Notes: a model not told the origin generated them from the sequence alone. 64,000 nucleotides of DNA from Tanypteryx hageni (GCA_028673005.1 CM054116.1:92896707-92960706); one strand, 5' to 3'. Shown: positions 1 through 12,847, counted from the first letter of the stretch. A program made the numbers and translations.

Positions 1-2654
1 ATTACATGTAGTGGAATTAAATTAAATGAAAAACTTTCCATTTTAAATGTTCAACCGCTATATATTCATAGTCAAACCTCTCGACTTAATCGATTTGCAC
101 ATATTTGATATTTTTTTTATCTTATTCAATAAAATAATCGATGTAATGTCAGTTGTAAAAATAAAAATAGGCGAAAATACTGAATATTTTATTTATTCTC
201 CAGTATTTTTCTATCAGTTAAACTATTTGAAGGGGTTGACGCTGAAACAAGACATATCATACCTTCTTAAGCCTTGAAAAATTCTTTGGCGTCCGCATAA
301 ATGAATAATAATTCATTAAACGGTCGTAGAATATTTTAAAAATCCGTGCAAAGGATTTATGCTTCCTCTCGCCAATAAATTTTCCTTTTTTTATCTCCCT
401 TATAATCTCTTTCATAATATCCTCGTCTCCATCTTTCTTTTTCTGCCCATCCACTCTCTCTTCATCAGCAAACTTTCTCTTTTCATTTCCTGCTCCCATC
501 CTGACCGAATCTCTTTTCCCCGCACCCAGCAGGCTCTCTCTATATCCCGAACCACCGTTAACCACATTAGAAGAAAGGGCAAAGTTCACTTATCTATGTT
601 GGCTTCCCTCTATTATCGCATTTATCCACATGCTGGTTAATACTTCACGAAAATATTTCCTTTTTTATCTTCTCAAGGTTATCCTGTTGGTATAATAGAA
701 ATTAATAATATTATTTTTACATCTTATGTTTTATTTTACCTGTTATATTTTTTGCATCGAAGTAAAAAAATCCTCTTCGATATATTGCGTAAGGGTGACA
801 TATTTGTCGCATATATGGCGACATATCGTTTAATCATTCGTATTCAAATACGAGGTTTAAATTTCTATTTAGATCTGATTTTAGCAAGCAAAAAAATACT
901 CAGAACTTAAGGAATTTTGATTCAGACTTTTTATACTCAATGGATCATACTCCGTAGTCATTCAGTGGACTAATAATGGATGCAAATGATCGTAACAAAT
1001 TTGCATCACAGTAATGAAGCTAATACTTAATGTTTTTTATCCGCAAACTTTGAGGATATACGTGTAAAAAATAATTTAATCAAAGATCCAAACGCATATT
1101 CATTACGTAATAAATGCATAATTGGTGAGAGTGCTATTGTTCCATATACTTTTTTGCATCTCTTATTTTTGTTCGTTATGTCGGGCTTTTTTGTAGTCGG
1201 ATATTTAACATTTCTTAGAAACAGCAATTTTTTTGCTTTTCTCGCTGAGGGCATAATCCTAGGATTTAGGGTCCTTTGCATCTCTAGAACACTCTTCGAG
1301 GACATAGAAACGCATTTGGCTGTCGTGACTGCACTTTTTATGGCGTGTTCGAAGCTGACTACTGCAGGGATATATATTTTTATTTGAGCCGTTATTCATA
1401 GTCAGCCTTGTTCCAAAGCCATTAGAAATGCAGACTTCCAACTAAATCCGATTGATTTATTTCGGTCTGGGATGTCAAATAGCCGAAAATTGTAGGCAAG
1501 CACCATCGCCACTCTCACGAAATTCTTTCTTGTAAATTATTAAATTTAGTTGAGATTATTAAAAATCCATACATAAAAAATTGAAACAACGAAAGGAACT
1601 TTATTTTTATCGTCGCGTCGATACATGCTAACTTATATAAACGTTTTATTAAGATGTTATAATTCTACGCTAATTCGTATGATTTAAAGTAAGTGTTATA
1701 TTATAATGAGTAAAATTCTCTGGCATTATATTTAGGCAAAAATTTGATTGAAATACCATTGCTACAAGTGTGACTAACTGCAATCTTAATGTCATGAAAT
1801 AATTAGTTTCCTTTTAATGCGTAGGCGGATGTTGTTATTTTTATTGGTTCGCCCAAGATGAAATCAAAGGGATATCATGTTTCAATTTCTTGCGTAACCT
1901 TAAAATTAATCGTCATAATCACTTGACTCAGGCGCTTATTTAAATTAGACTGGAGATGAAATATCGCATACATTTTATCCATGTACATATACTGAGACTT
2001 GAATCATTTTAAAAATTTTTAGAGGTACTTGTCTAAGGCAAAATGCCGTCAGTATTGGATAAAAGTAACATTCTTAGCTGATATAGCATTGCAGCGGAGG
2101 AAATAAATGTTTATTATATTTTGGGATAAGTGCTGTTTATGCCCGTTACAGGGTGAATATATATCTCTCCAAAAAGTGTTGTACATTTTACGCCGGCGTA
2201 GATTTTCCGGAATATATGTTGTGACAATAATTTATCGGCGAGTTTGTAGCTAGGACGTGGAAAATCGCCAACAGTTGGGCGAAAACGCATTCGTTTAAAT
2301 TTTTGCTTCGAGGTCAACACGATACTTTCACAATCGCTAAAGGTTTTCCGAGTAAAAATCCTTTTCGGGAACTTGAGCCTGGCTCTCAAACGCTGAAGTG
2401 CGGCAAAAATAAGGTCGAAACTTCTTTCTTGGGTAGCTAAACCGTAGGAATGATTATTTAGGATCGTATCGCTGTACAAAGAATGGTAGTTTTGGGTATT
2501 AATTAGCCAACAAGAGCATTATAGGAATTCCCCGATTTAAGTCGAACTACATTTCTTTGATACAACGTTGTTAAATTACTGGGGAAGAGTTCATCCGTAT
2601 AAGTTACGTCATTCTGACATAACGTCGCTGATAAAAAAGTCGAATTTTTAAACG
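1..2654. other. AT-rich stretch without recognisable gene
   Basis: No protein family, RNA gene or repeat boundary could be recognised. Positions 359-560 are pyrimidine-rich. A 121-codon minus-strand open frame at 2114-2479 lies just beyond the broken end of the LINE described next. It matches nothing I know, and neither its composition nor its context supports calling it a gene. Confidence 0.6.
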
Positions 2655-3900
2655 AGTCTCTCGAGCTCTTGTATATCCTTGCACTCCTCCAGTCACTTTT
2701 TTTCGCCTTTTCCGTCTCCCTCAGTTCATTGTTCAACCGCCTGTAGTTCCTTCTCCCCTCCTCTGTGTTTACATTCTTGTATCTCCTTCTCTCCTCCATC
2801 TTCGCTATCATTTCCCCTGTTACTCAGAGTTTCTTAGCTTTCTTGCCTTTCCTGTATCCTATTTCCCTTTCCGCCACATTTACTATTCCATTCTTAACTC
2901 TCTTCCATTTTTCCTCTACTCCTTTGTTCTGTGTATTTCCTCTCTTCATCTGGTTTGCCATATCATAACCGATTTCCTCTTTTTGCCTTTCTTTCAGTTT
3001 CTCTAGATTCCATTTCTTAGCCATCTTTGCTTTTCTAACTCTTTTCATTTTGATCTTCATTTCCACCATTAACAGCACGTGGTCGCTTGCTATGTCTGCT
3101 CCTGGGAGCCCACACACTTTTTTCACTCCGTTCCAATACCTTCCTTCTACCAATATATGGTCTATCTGTTTTCTGTACACCTGGCGATTTCCATGTATAT
3201 AGCCTTCTCTTATGATTCTTATACCAGGTGTTGGTTATTATCATGTTCCTCTCCTTGCAGAACTCGATAAGTCTGTCTCCCCTTTCGTTTCTCTGTCCCA
3301 GCCCGAACTGCCCCACAACTCCATCGGCTCGTCCCTCTCCCACACTCGCATTCCAGTCTCCCATCACTATTTTACAGCATCCCTTTCCTTCCTGGTCCAG
3401 TATGGCACTTATTCTCTCATACACTTCCTCCACTTCCCCATCGCCGGTCGGCATGTACACTTGGATGACTAGCATGTTCTTTGGTTTAGCATTTAATTTC
3501 AGTCCAATAATTCTATCACTGTCATAAATGATCCTGGTTCAATCCTCTTATTAACTATCATCCCTACCCCGTTTCTCCCCCTGGTATTCCCCGAGTAGTA
3601 TGACTTGGTATCATCACTCCTCAATTCACCATTTCCCTCCCATATCACCTCGCTTATCCCAATAATGTCCATCTTGTTTATCTCCATTTCTCTTTTGAGA
3701 TTTTCCAATTTTCCAGCTCCTAATAACGTCCTTACATTCCAGGTTCCTAACCTTAATCTTCCTCCTTCCTCTGACTTCGCTTTATTCTCTAGACTCTTCG
3801 TAAACTGTCTCCCCATGAGATCCGATCGGGAGACTATTTTAACTCCGGAATATTTAATTTGCGAAGGATTCATGTTTCTAACTCCTCCGCACCATAACAT
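2655..3900 (-). pseudogene. LINE apurinic-type (EEP) endonuclease domain, frameshifted
   Basis: This is the N-terminal exonuclease-endonuclease-phosphatase domain of a LINE polyprotein, which nicks target DNA to prime reverse transcription. The first frame (ATG at 3900 or the internal ATG at 3873) carries GTWNVRTLLGAG and later ISEVIWEG. After a frame change near 3520 the second frame has LVIQVYMPTGDGE and the catalytic GDWNASVGE. After a further change near 3180 the third frame has QIDHILVEGRYW and the SDHVLL motif with the catalytic Asp-His pair. It continues into a Lys/Arg-rich linker (KAKMAKKWNLEKLKERQ) and a further shift near 2695. At least three frame breaks and the missing reverse transcriptase make it nonfunctional. 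Confidence 0.85.
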
Positions 3901-3910
3901 AGGATAATTC

Positions 3911-3939
3911 CAGCGGTGGTTTCCCGTTGCCTTCCGCTG
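3911..3939 (-). other. Hairpin with 17-nt loop in LINE leader
   Basis: On the minus strand a perfect 6-bp stem, CAGCGG / CCGCTG, closes the 17-nt loop AAGGCAACGGGAAACCA. Exactly the same loop occurs at 61237-61253 in a tRNA-derived SINE, closed there by a different perfect stem of 8 bp. That pattern suggests a structured RNA motif shared between elements. No function is known to me. Confidence 0.6.
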
Positions 3940-4193
3940 TCTAGAGAGGCCGACCCTAACCTGAGGTACAGACGCCTTTTGTAGCCACCCCTAACATGGG
4001 GTAGAGATGCTACTAGATGAGTTTTTGGGGCACTTCCTCTACCTGAAGGACCATCACCCTCCCTAAGAGGTTCATCCGTCCAAAGCCGTTGGCCCCCTAG
4101 GGTCAAGTTATTTTCCGCCGGTTGGCACTCGGCTTTGGGTCCCTGGTTGCACGGTCTACCCAATTACCGTGGCAGGATAACCTGGCCAGACCA

Positions 4194-4194
4194 C

Positions 4195-4258
<64 letters not shown>
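4194..4258. repeat. (GT)n-(TA)n compound microsatellite
   Basis: A short GT run passes into about 24 TA dinucleotides and ends exactly where the mariner-like terminal repeat begins. TA repeats resume on the other side of that element, so the transposon sits inside the microsatellite. Confidence 0.95.
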
Positions 4259-5702
<1,444 letters not shown>

Positions 5703-5781
5703 ACATTTAATAATTTAAACATGATTAATAAATTACTGCTGCTTCAAGGAGGCATCGGAGTGCGGGTGGCAGACTCGAGTG

Positions 5782-6094
5782 CAGGCATGTCAAGCTGGCG
5801 GCCCTTGTGTGCCTTAGTGCGGCCCGAATGCGAATTTCTGTCTCAACTAAATCTTTTGAGATTTTGTGTGAATACCTTATTTTTCTGAAAAGGAGACAAG
5901 TTTATTCTTATTTATTGCGGCACAACAACACGATTTCGAAATCAATGTTTTTTTAAACAGAGGTCCAATATTCTAGATAAGTGTTATTTTTTCCACATCT
6001 GGCTCTCATTAGACACCTGTAATCCTTATGCGGCCCTTCTATAACATTCATTGCATTAATGCGGCCCTGCTGACTCTTCGAGTTGGCATGCCTG
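5782..6094. mobile_element. hAT-type MITE (313 bp)
   Basis: The left end reads CAGGCATGTCAAGCTGGCGG and the right end, inverted, reads CAGGCATGCCAACTCG. The flanking 8-bp sequences CTCGAGTG (5774-5781) and CTCTAGCG (6095-6102) agree at 6 of 8 positions, as expected for an aged hAT target duplication. Subterminal GCGGCCC motifs are repeated at both ends. There is no coding capacity. Confidence 0.8.
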
Positions 6095-6102
6095 CTCTAG
6101 CG

Positions 6103-7768
6103 GATGTTAATTTTTTCTGGCTTGTTTGATGGTGATCGGAATAGTTCGCGAAATGGTCCCTTAATGTCTACAGGTAACATTATGTAAAAATGATTTTATT
6201 TTGCTATCAAGAGTGGTTTGCTTTGCCAATGCTTTCGACTTTTTAACTCATTATTAAGCTTTTACAGCCTGAAATATGACTTAAATACGCGCTTTAAAAA
6301 ATAATCCCCAGGAATCATCAGTGTATAGCAGTGTATAGGTTTCGATTAATTTCGTTCCATTATACCGCATGTTTTCCAGGTCTTACTACAACCGGCATAT
6401 TTTAAAAACATTTTTGGAATACATTAGCCCCTTGCGCCACGTGGGTGTTATGTCCTTGGAAAAGGCCGGGTTGTGCAAAACCGTGTTACACCAATTTTAT
6501 ACCTAAAGGAAAAATTACATGTTCTCGTAGGATACGGGCTTTCTCGCTTCATATGCATAGGTAAAATGTGGATAGGGTTGGCCCAATTCAGAACCACGCA
6601 AACCTAATTAAATTATTTGCGCGTTGAGTAAATATGCGTCGTATGTACCTCATCGCGTATAATCAAATCGACATGGGCTTATTCATTTTAATTACTTTCG
6701 ATAAAATTACGAAAGAAGATTTTAAATTGTTGTTTCAGACGCACTTAAGACGAAACTCAACGTCTTTGCAGAAGCTGGTGGTATTTCAAGGAAATATCTC
6801 GCGGCTGTCATATCGAATTTGAAAATCCGTTAGGTGAAAAAGACGGGCGGACCAAAACGGGAACAGAGAGGCACACATCCAGTGCCACACGAGAACACGT
6901 AAGCAAAAACAGATGGATCTACAATCGCGCGGACAACCTTTGTCATAATATCGAACGAGTCGGGCGACTTCACTCCGTAAAAAAAATTCTACTAGAGCCA
7001 CTAACAAAAGATATTCTACTATTTTGGGACAAAAATCATTTTAAAATCTCTATAGAACGACTATTTAAAATCGATTTTTACGTGTTATCTTACGGGAAAT
7101 AGAAATTATCTACTGGAGTCGAACCCGGGTCTTTTATTGAAATTTTGTTTTGTAAATGGCTTTTACTATAAGAGACAAATATTTCTACCAAATTTAAATC
7201 TTCTACCTACTCAGAAAGTGTAATAAAAATAGCATTACAGTCGGTCATTGGCGCGGTCTTGAGGCGCGTGGTGGAAGTTGTTGCAGACGGAGTAAGAGAA
7301 ATAGTTGTTTCCTATTAAAAAGTTGTGGACTAGTTGCTATGGCAATTTTATTTCCCATTGTTAAAAATCGGAAATGTTTCTCTCTTTTTTGGATTAAAAA
7401 ATTTCTACACCAATTGGGCACCGATTTGAATTTTATCTTCAATAATAATAATAAACATAATTCTTTCAGCTATATAACTGTTTTAATCTCGAGCTTATAT
7501 CTTAATTTTAACTAATTTAAAAATGCAAGTTTATATTGTCCTGCCCAGATTTGTCGCTTTTCTTATGGGGTAGAAATGAAACTGTGGGAATGGAAAAGAC
7601 ACCGATTATTCCCTAGCTGATCCACAAAAGTTATGCCACGCGTAGCCCTCATGACAACCAATCTGTCCTGAAAATTTGGTTTCTCCAAGTTGCAGCGTTT
7701 CAGATCTATTACCCAAACAGACGGACGGACGGACGGACAGGCAAATCGATTATATAAGCGATTAATGA
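6103..7768. other. Unannotated stretch with old SINE-like debris
   Basis: No gene is visible. At 7108-7135 the minus strand has a tRNA B-box-like GGGTTCGACTCC. At 7670-7745 there is text typical of SINE/LINE 3' regions ending in a (GACG)n run. I could not define boundaries or a polymerase III A box, so no element is called. Confidence 0.4.
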
Positions 7769-8330
7769 AAGCTTATGTGGTCACCACATGACTTTCTCCA
7801 TACTTGTAATATTTTTAAAAATTCCAAATAGGTTCAATGACAAGAAATATTTTAAGGGACTGCGAGAAAATTTAAAGACTACAAAGAACAGAAATAAACT
7901 CAAACTGTAGCATTCTGATATTGGATAGCCCCAATGCTCCAACAATTAAGAAAATAAAAAGGAGCGTCATGTGTTTACAATTGTCACCGGTAGGTGGTGT
8001 GGTGGTGGCAGCTAAAACAAAGTTTTAAAAATATATCTTTAACAATGTATTATATGGGAAAATGTTTCGGACAAACATTGTAGAAAATTAAATTCCCTAC
8101 AACTTTTATTTCAGTATGTTTTTACATTTATCAAATATTAAAACGAATATTAAAAAAAATTGTTCTGACAAGAGTAAACACCACTTCCGGTTGACGATTT
8201 TTACCAAAAACTAATCAGCACGTTTTTCTTTAACAAAAATGTCAAATATAAAATTTCCTGCTTTTCTGATCAATAGTTTTTTAGTTAGAGCACCCAAAAA
8301 TTCCGGTCACAGACATACATACAGGGACGG
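7769..8330 (+). repeat. Foldback repeat family, half copy A
   Basis: This segment begins at ATGTGGTCACCACATGACTT and aligns, with scattered differences, to 40037-40620. Shared landmarks are the CTCCAACAATTAAG and GTGGTGGTGGCAGCTAAAA blocks, the AAGAGTAAACACCACTTCC block and the AGTTAGAGCACCCA block. It is one arm of the inverted structure complete at 40-41.2 kb. No protein is encoded. Confidence 0.8.
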
Positions 8331-8468
8331 TGTCCCGCCAATTTGTCGCGGAAAATTCGTCGCGCGGAAATTCGTCGCATGGGAAATTCGTCGCACCATA
8401 CCATATTTAGTGTATGGGAATATATTGGAATCTTATCTGATCAGGACATTAATAAAAGACATTCCTCT

Positions 8469-8912
8469 TGTCACTTTATGTAGGGGAATCCACTACTGGC
8501 TGCCGGTGCCGAAAAACGAGTAGCTACCCCTATAGGGCTAGCGGGCGTCCCCACCAATGTCGTTTTCCCGTGGGAACACAGGAAGAAATATTGGTACCGC
8601 GGGTGCCAGGCATTTGCCACCCTGGCAACTGGGTTGGATTCGCGGGGGCTGTTGGTAGTGCCTTCGGGCGGCGGATGCTAGACGGCAACTTCCACCGGGA
8701 GAGGAACGAAGACTGAGCGGTTCGTTCATCCTGGTAGTTTGTGCCGCCAGTGGGACACAGACGCGCTGGGCCAGCGTATGGCCCTGCCTTAAATGGCCCT
8801 CGGAGGCGAGGTTAAAAACTCCATGACTGCTTGCAGCCGTGGCGGGGATGAGGCTTCGGCTAGGTACCCCGTAATTACTACATTAATGTAGTTCTCACTG
8901 TCACTTTATGTA
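8469..8912 (+). mobile_element. 416-bp GC-rich insertion with 14-bp target duplication
   Basis: The 14-bp sequence TGTCACTTTATGTA occurs at 8469-8482 and again, identically, at 8899-8912. The 416 bp between (8483-8898) are strikingly GC-rich against AT-rich flanks. The insert begins GGGGAATCCACTACTGG and ends next to a perfect 16-bp palindrome, ACTACATTAATGTAGT (8877-8892). A duplication of this length favours target-primed retrotransposition. The body lacks an evident tRNA head or a poly(A)/microsatellite tail. It may be a 5'-derived LINE piece or a nonautonomous retroelement with a hairpin end. Small open frames through it are probably incidental. Confidence 0.75.
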
Positions 8913-9796
8913 TGAGGATTTTTATACGTGTTTTAACAAACTTCCCGTCTATGTAGATGATTGGAATTTCGCAGGAATCCAGCGCGTGCCCGCTGCAACT
9001 ACCCCTCTAAACCAGTTAGGGAAAATGTTTTATCAGATTTAGTATAAAATTTATTATAAGATAACGTTAGAATTTGAATCTGTCGTGCATAAAGATTTTT
9101 TTACTCATTCGCATGAGGCGAACTGAAACTTCGTTGCGAGTGTTATAAAGAATGCGAGTTGAGATTTGGCAGTAATATTTTAGTCACGCATTAAAAGTCG
9201 ATGACGAAAAAATCCCGAAAATGTCTTGGGTTCGAATCCAGAAGCGTCCCTTCTCTGTTTAAATAACTAGGGAAGAGTTGAAACGTAGCGGACAAGCCTT
9301 TTTTCGATATAATTTAAAATAACTATAAGTTGAGATATCGACGCGGGGTTTGCGCATTTATAAGGAGAAAAGTATGAAGATTGGTTTTCTTATTGTGAAA
9401 ATTGAAATATTCGAAATCGCTAAATTTAACGTTCGGATAACCTATTTTGGAGAATCTTGGTATTTTAATGGGATAATACTATTCTGCGTTTCACTTCGCG
9501 CATTATGTGTTCTTATAGGAGAATCGTTATCCCATGTTATTTCCCTAGACTGTTAATTCTCGGCGTTGCCTACTCTGCAAAATCCAGGTTTTCTTCGTTT
9601 TTGGAATAATTACTCACTTAAATTGTAGGGTCATAGAAAGTCACTTTGCAAAGTTTGGTCCCGATAGGTCAAAGGGTGTGGGAATGTATAGCGAACAGAC
9701 ATTCAATTTTATATATTAGATACCTGCGCTGTATATTAATAAAAACGCTACAGTAATCGGGTACTTGCCAATATAAATATTTTTTATTTCTTTTTT
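8913..9796. other. Unannotated stretch, possible degenerate SINE
   Basis: A B-box-like sequence (TGTCTTGGGTTCGAATCC) at 9220-9240 is also found, with one change, in the repeat complex near 58.6 kb. Positions 9630-9720 read like a retroelement tail (CAAAGTTTGGTCCCGATAGG). Ends cannot be fixed. No gene is seen. Confidence 0.35.
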
Positions 9797-9893
9797 CCAG
9801 CACATTTGGAGAAAATGTATTATTTTAAAAAATAGCCGCTTAACTAGATTTATGGATAAGTGGAATCTGGATAAAAGGTTTCATACTGCATTT
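9797..9893 (+). repeat. Direct repeat copy 1 (CCGGATAA family)
   Basis: This segment aligns with 10397-10500. Both contain a TTTTAAAAAATAG block, then a GGATTT..GGATAAGTGGAAT..GGATAAAA block. The pair is separated by about 500 bp and could mark two ends of one older element in the same orientation, or a local duplication. Confidence 0.6.
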
Positions 9894-10007
9894 AACACTA
9901 GTAAACGAATAAAAAAGCCAGTGAACTAAAAAGCGGAGTACCCGAAACACCGGTACGCACTCAACGCACGGTGGTTAGTAGATTTACCACCTTATGTCGA
10001 CTTCTAA

Positions 10008-10099
10008 CCCGGAGTTTCTGAAAAACAAACCCGAAGTTACAGAAAACCAAACCAGGAGTTTCAGAAAACCAAACCTGGAGATTGTGACCGGAAACCAAA
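10008..10099 (+). repeat. Four-unit 22-bp tandem repeat
   Basis: Units start at 10008, 10030, 10052 and 10074 and share the pattern CC.GGAGTTTC.GAAAACCAAA. The last unit carries a 4-bp insertion. The tract lies between the two CCGGATAA direct repeats. Confidence 0.8.
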
Positions 10100-10396
10100 A
10101 GATTTTTAATACAAGCATGATGTTGCATTTTCTTACTAATATTTTCGCGGACCTATTCCCGGTTTAACTGCATGGGACGCACATTTTCTGGATGGTACAA
10201 AATTCACTAAAAATAAAACTAATCGTAATACATATGTCGGAAAGTTCGAAAATATTCGTTTACACCAGGAAAATGTACTATTGAGCAAGAGAAAAGGGCC
10301 AAAACTCGAAGATTCCGGGTCAAACCCGGATAGGTGGCACCTTTAGTGGTGAGCCGGGTTATTACTAACGAGGCATTAAATTTGAATTTCTTTCTC

Positions 10397-10500
10397 CTGA
10401 CAAATTTTGGAAAATGCCGTTTTCGTCAACTTTTTAAAAAATAGCAGGTTAACTGGATTTCCGGATAAGTGGAATCCGGATAAAATGTTCTATACCGAGT
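10397..10500 (+). repeat. Direct repeat copy 2 (CCGGATAA family)
   Basis: This copy has an internal duplication, CCGGATAAGTGGAATCCGGA, so the CCGGATAA word occurs twice 15 bp apart. It matches 9797-9893. Directly after it, at 10525-10570, lies a stray copy of the small hairpin cassette that terminates the foldback family (ATGAAAACAATTCTTTCTC). Confidence 0.55.
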
Positions 10501-10865
10501 TTCCGTTGAATTCGATTTTTTTCATGAAAACAATTCTTTCTCTAGACTTGGTCTATGGAGAGAGTAAAAAGAGCTAAAAACGTCCAATTCCCGTTTCATA
10601 TACACCTGACTTATTAGAATTCGAATAGAAGTATCTTGTATTCATTTTATTTTACCTCAAATGGAGTAAAGACAGTCCTGCAGTGGAGTCCGTGCTGCTA
10701 AAATTGATTTTAATGGGACTGACCGCTGCTGACTCAGGGTAATAATTAAAAAGCTTCTACTCCTTTTCGTGTGAGAAGTGAACTTTTGTTGCACATAAAC
10801 AAATAAATGTAGTCTGTTAGCAATTATAATTACCACCACTACCATCGAGCATTTATCATCTCAGA

Positions 10866-11395
10866 TGCAATTCTCACCCCCTCTCCCCAATCCCAATCCC
10901 CTCCCCCAATCCCCTCCCCAATCTCCTCCCCCAATCCCCTCCCCAATCCCCTCCCCCAATCCCCTCCCCCAATCCCCTCCCCCAATCCCCTCCCCCAATC
11001 CCCTCCCCAATCCCCTCCCCCAATCCCCTCCCCCAATCCCCTCCCCAATCCCCTCCCCCAATCCTAGCCCCAATCCCCTCCCCCAATCCTCTCTCCCACT
11101 CCCCCCTCCAATCCCCTCCCTCCAATCCTCTCCCCCAATCCTCTCCCAATCCTCTCTCCCACTCCCCCCTCCAATCCCCTCCCTCCAATCCTCTCCCCCA
11201 ATCCTCTCCCAATCCTCTCTCCCACTCCTCTCCTCCAATCCCCTCCTCCCCAATTCCCTCCTCCCCAATCCCCTTCCCCAATCCTCTCCCCTAATCCTCT
11301 CCCCCAATCCCCTACCCAATCCCCTCCCCCAATCTCTTCCCCCAATCCTCGCCCCTCTTTCCCTGCCATGATGCGCGCGTATTTTCCTCCCCCCT
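10866..11395. repeat. C-rich minisatellite, G4-prone on minus strand
   Basis: About 500 bp consist of imperfect 12-13-bp units of the type CCCAATCCCCTCC. The distal third varies to CTCTCCCACTCCCCCCTCC, and a ~66-bp higher-order block recurs near 11090 and 11155. The minus strand is a run of GGGG/GGG tracts that could form quadruplexes. The long Pro/Ser or Gly/Asp/Trp open frames here are products of the repeat and are not genes. Confidence 0.95.
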
Positions 11396-11399
11396 CCAA

Positions 11400-12847
11400 C
11401 TCGAATTGGGGAAGGAAGACTCTTTTAGAAGATATAGAAAGGAACTAAAAATATCCTACTCTCGTTCACGTGTTCTTTCAAAAAGAGAAAGTAAATCCTT
11501 CTCTCATGCCCCATCACGGAAGATGATGATCCGTTAAAAACCCTGCAAGGTATATCTGGCGAAAGGTAAATCGAAACCGAAATGACCGTTCTTGAGGCAT
11601 TCGCTGTAATTCGTAAAATCTCGCGCACATAACGACAGAACGAAATCGGCATATCTTTATAATAGGGATATGCAAACGTAAAATGAGCCTCCTCTTCCTT
11701 CCCCTCTCTCATCTGTTTATCCCTCCTCTCCGACTCCCTCTCCTTCCGTGGGGATTTTGGCGCAGTGTGACGAGTATAGGGGGTGGACTCCGGAAACAAG
11801 AAAAAAAACAACAGAAAAAAGAAACAAGGCGGAAAGGAATTTATGGAATCGATCCACCTGCTATTTGCGTCAGTCCCCATCGCTATTTCCTTTTTTTTCC
11901 CTTTTTTTTGTTCCGACGAAAATATTTCATGGCATATCCGAACGGAGAGGAGGAAAATGCCCCGACACGAGGCGAGCGATAGTGTGTTTTGCATCCCGCG
12001 ATTTTCTTCCTCGCCATTTTGTTTTAGCTGCGCGGATAAAACGATTTTTTTTACGATACGGGTATTATTTTGCGGTCCGCAAAAATTGGTCGGGCAAAAT
12101 GTATGGTTTTATTTCGCCTCCGTTTCATGCGAATGTGTAGCGCGGTTGCCCGTTCTATTTACGATCGAAGCGAACGTTTGAGGAAATGCGCCGGAACAGT
12201 GTCTTCTCGTTAAGTTCGCGACTTCAGATCTCAAGATGGAGTGGCGGCTTAAGCGATCACTGGCGTGTAGGAAAAAAAGTGCCATTCAATGCGGTACGGT
12301 ACATTTTTGAGAAGAAAAACGTTTCAATTTTTTTCTCGTTGCGTTGATCATGCCTGTTAAAATTATCCGGCAGTCTATCGATAAGTGCAAGGAGAAATGT
12401 AATTCTTTCTAAGTGAATTTTACTCTTTATCTTAATATTTGGGTAAATTACGAATTCGCTAGAAAAAACGAAGAGCAAATATTTTGAAATGATGAACTGA
12501 TTACACTGTGTGGAGGATGAATTTCTCGTTTCTCTCCCATGATAAAATTTTCTACTTGGCTTGATATTACTATTTTAGTAAAAATAAGCAATTACAACAA
12601 TTCAATAATGTTTTAGCAAAAAGTATATTTATTTCCCTCTTTTTTGTGTTTCTCGAATGACATTGACAAACTGAATACGCCATTGCTAAAGAAAGCTTTG
12701 TTTTTAAGACCGATAAGTTGCACAGTTTTGCATAATTATATAAACATCGTACCGTTGTGGAATAGCTTTAGATGCGATATAACTGTATATGCGATATGAT
12801 AACTTTAGTGTAAAACAAGGATTCATACTACGATTAATCGATTAACC
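11400..12847. other. Unannotated stretch with a CpG-containing block
   Basis: Open frames of up to 189 codons at 11425-11994 run through purine/pyrimidine-biased sequence and show no domain. Positions 11950-12260 contain more CpG than the surroundings, for example around GCGAACG and CGTTAAGTTCGCGAC. This could be a regulatory region or an unrecognised exon, but nothing decides it. Confidence 0.4.

Larger units (their letters stand above)
2655..4190 (-). mobile_element. RTE-like non-LTR retrotransposon, 5' portion only
   Basis: Read on the minus strand, this fragment starts with a GC-rich untranslated leader (about 4190-3901) and runs into an endonuclease open frame. It stops near 2655, before any reverse transcriptase. 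LINE copies are normally truncated at the 5' end, so a copy that keeps the leader and loses the 3' end is unusual. It points to recombination, deletion, or interruption by the unrelated sequence at 2114-2650. The leader contains a small hairpin at 3911-3939 that recurs in the SINE near 61.2 kb. The clade name is inferred from resemblance to the 'endonuclease-reverse transcriptase / craniofacial development protein 2-like' proteins common in insects. Confidence 0.8.

Noticed and set aside
2114..2479. 121-codon minus-strand open frame
   Set aside because: No recognisable motif, no start context and it sits in repeat-flanking DNA.
10861..11371. Pro/Ser-rich and Gly/Trp/Asp-rich frames on both strands
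   Set aside because: Direct translations of a C-rich minisatellite, open in several frames at once.
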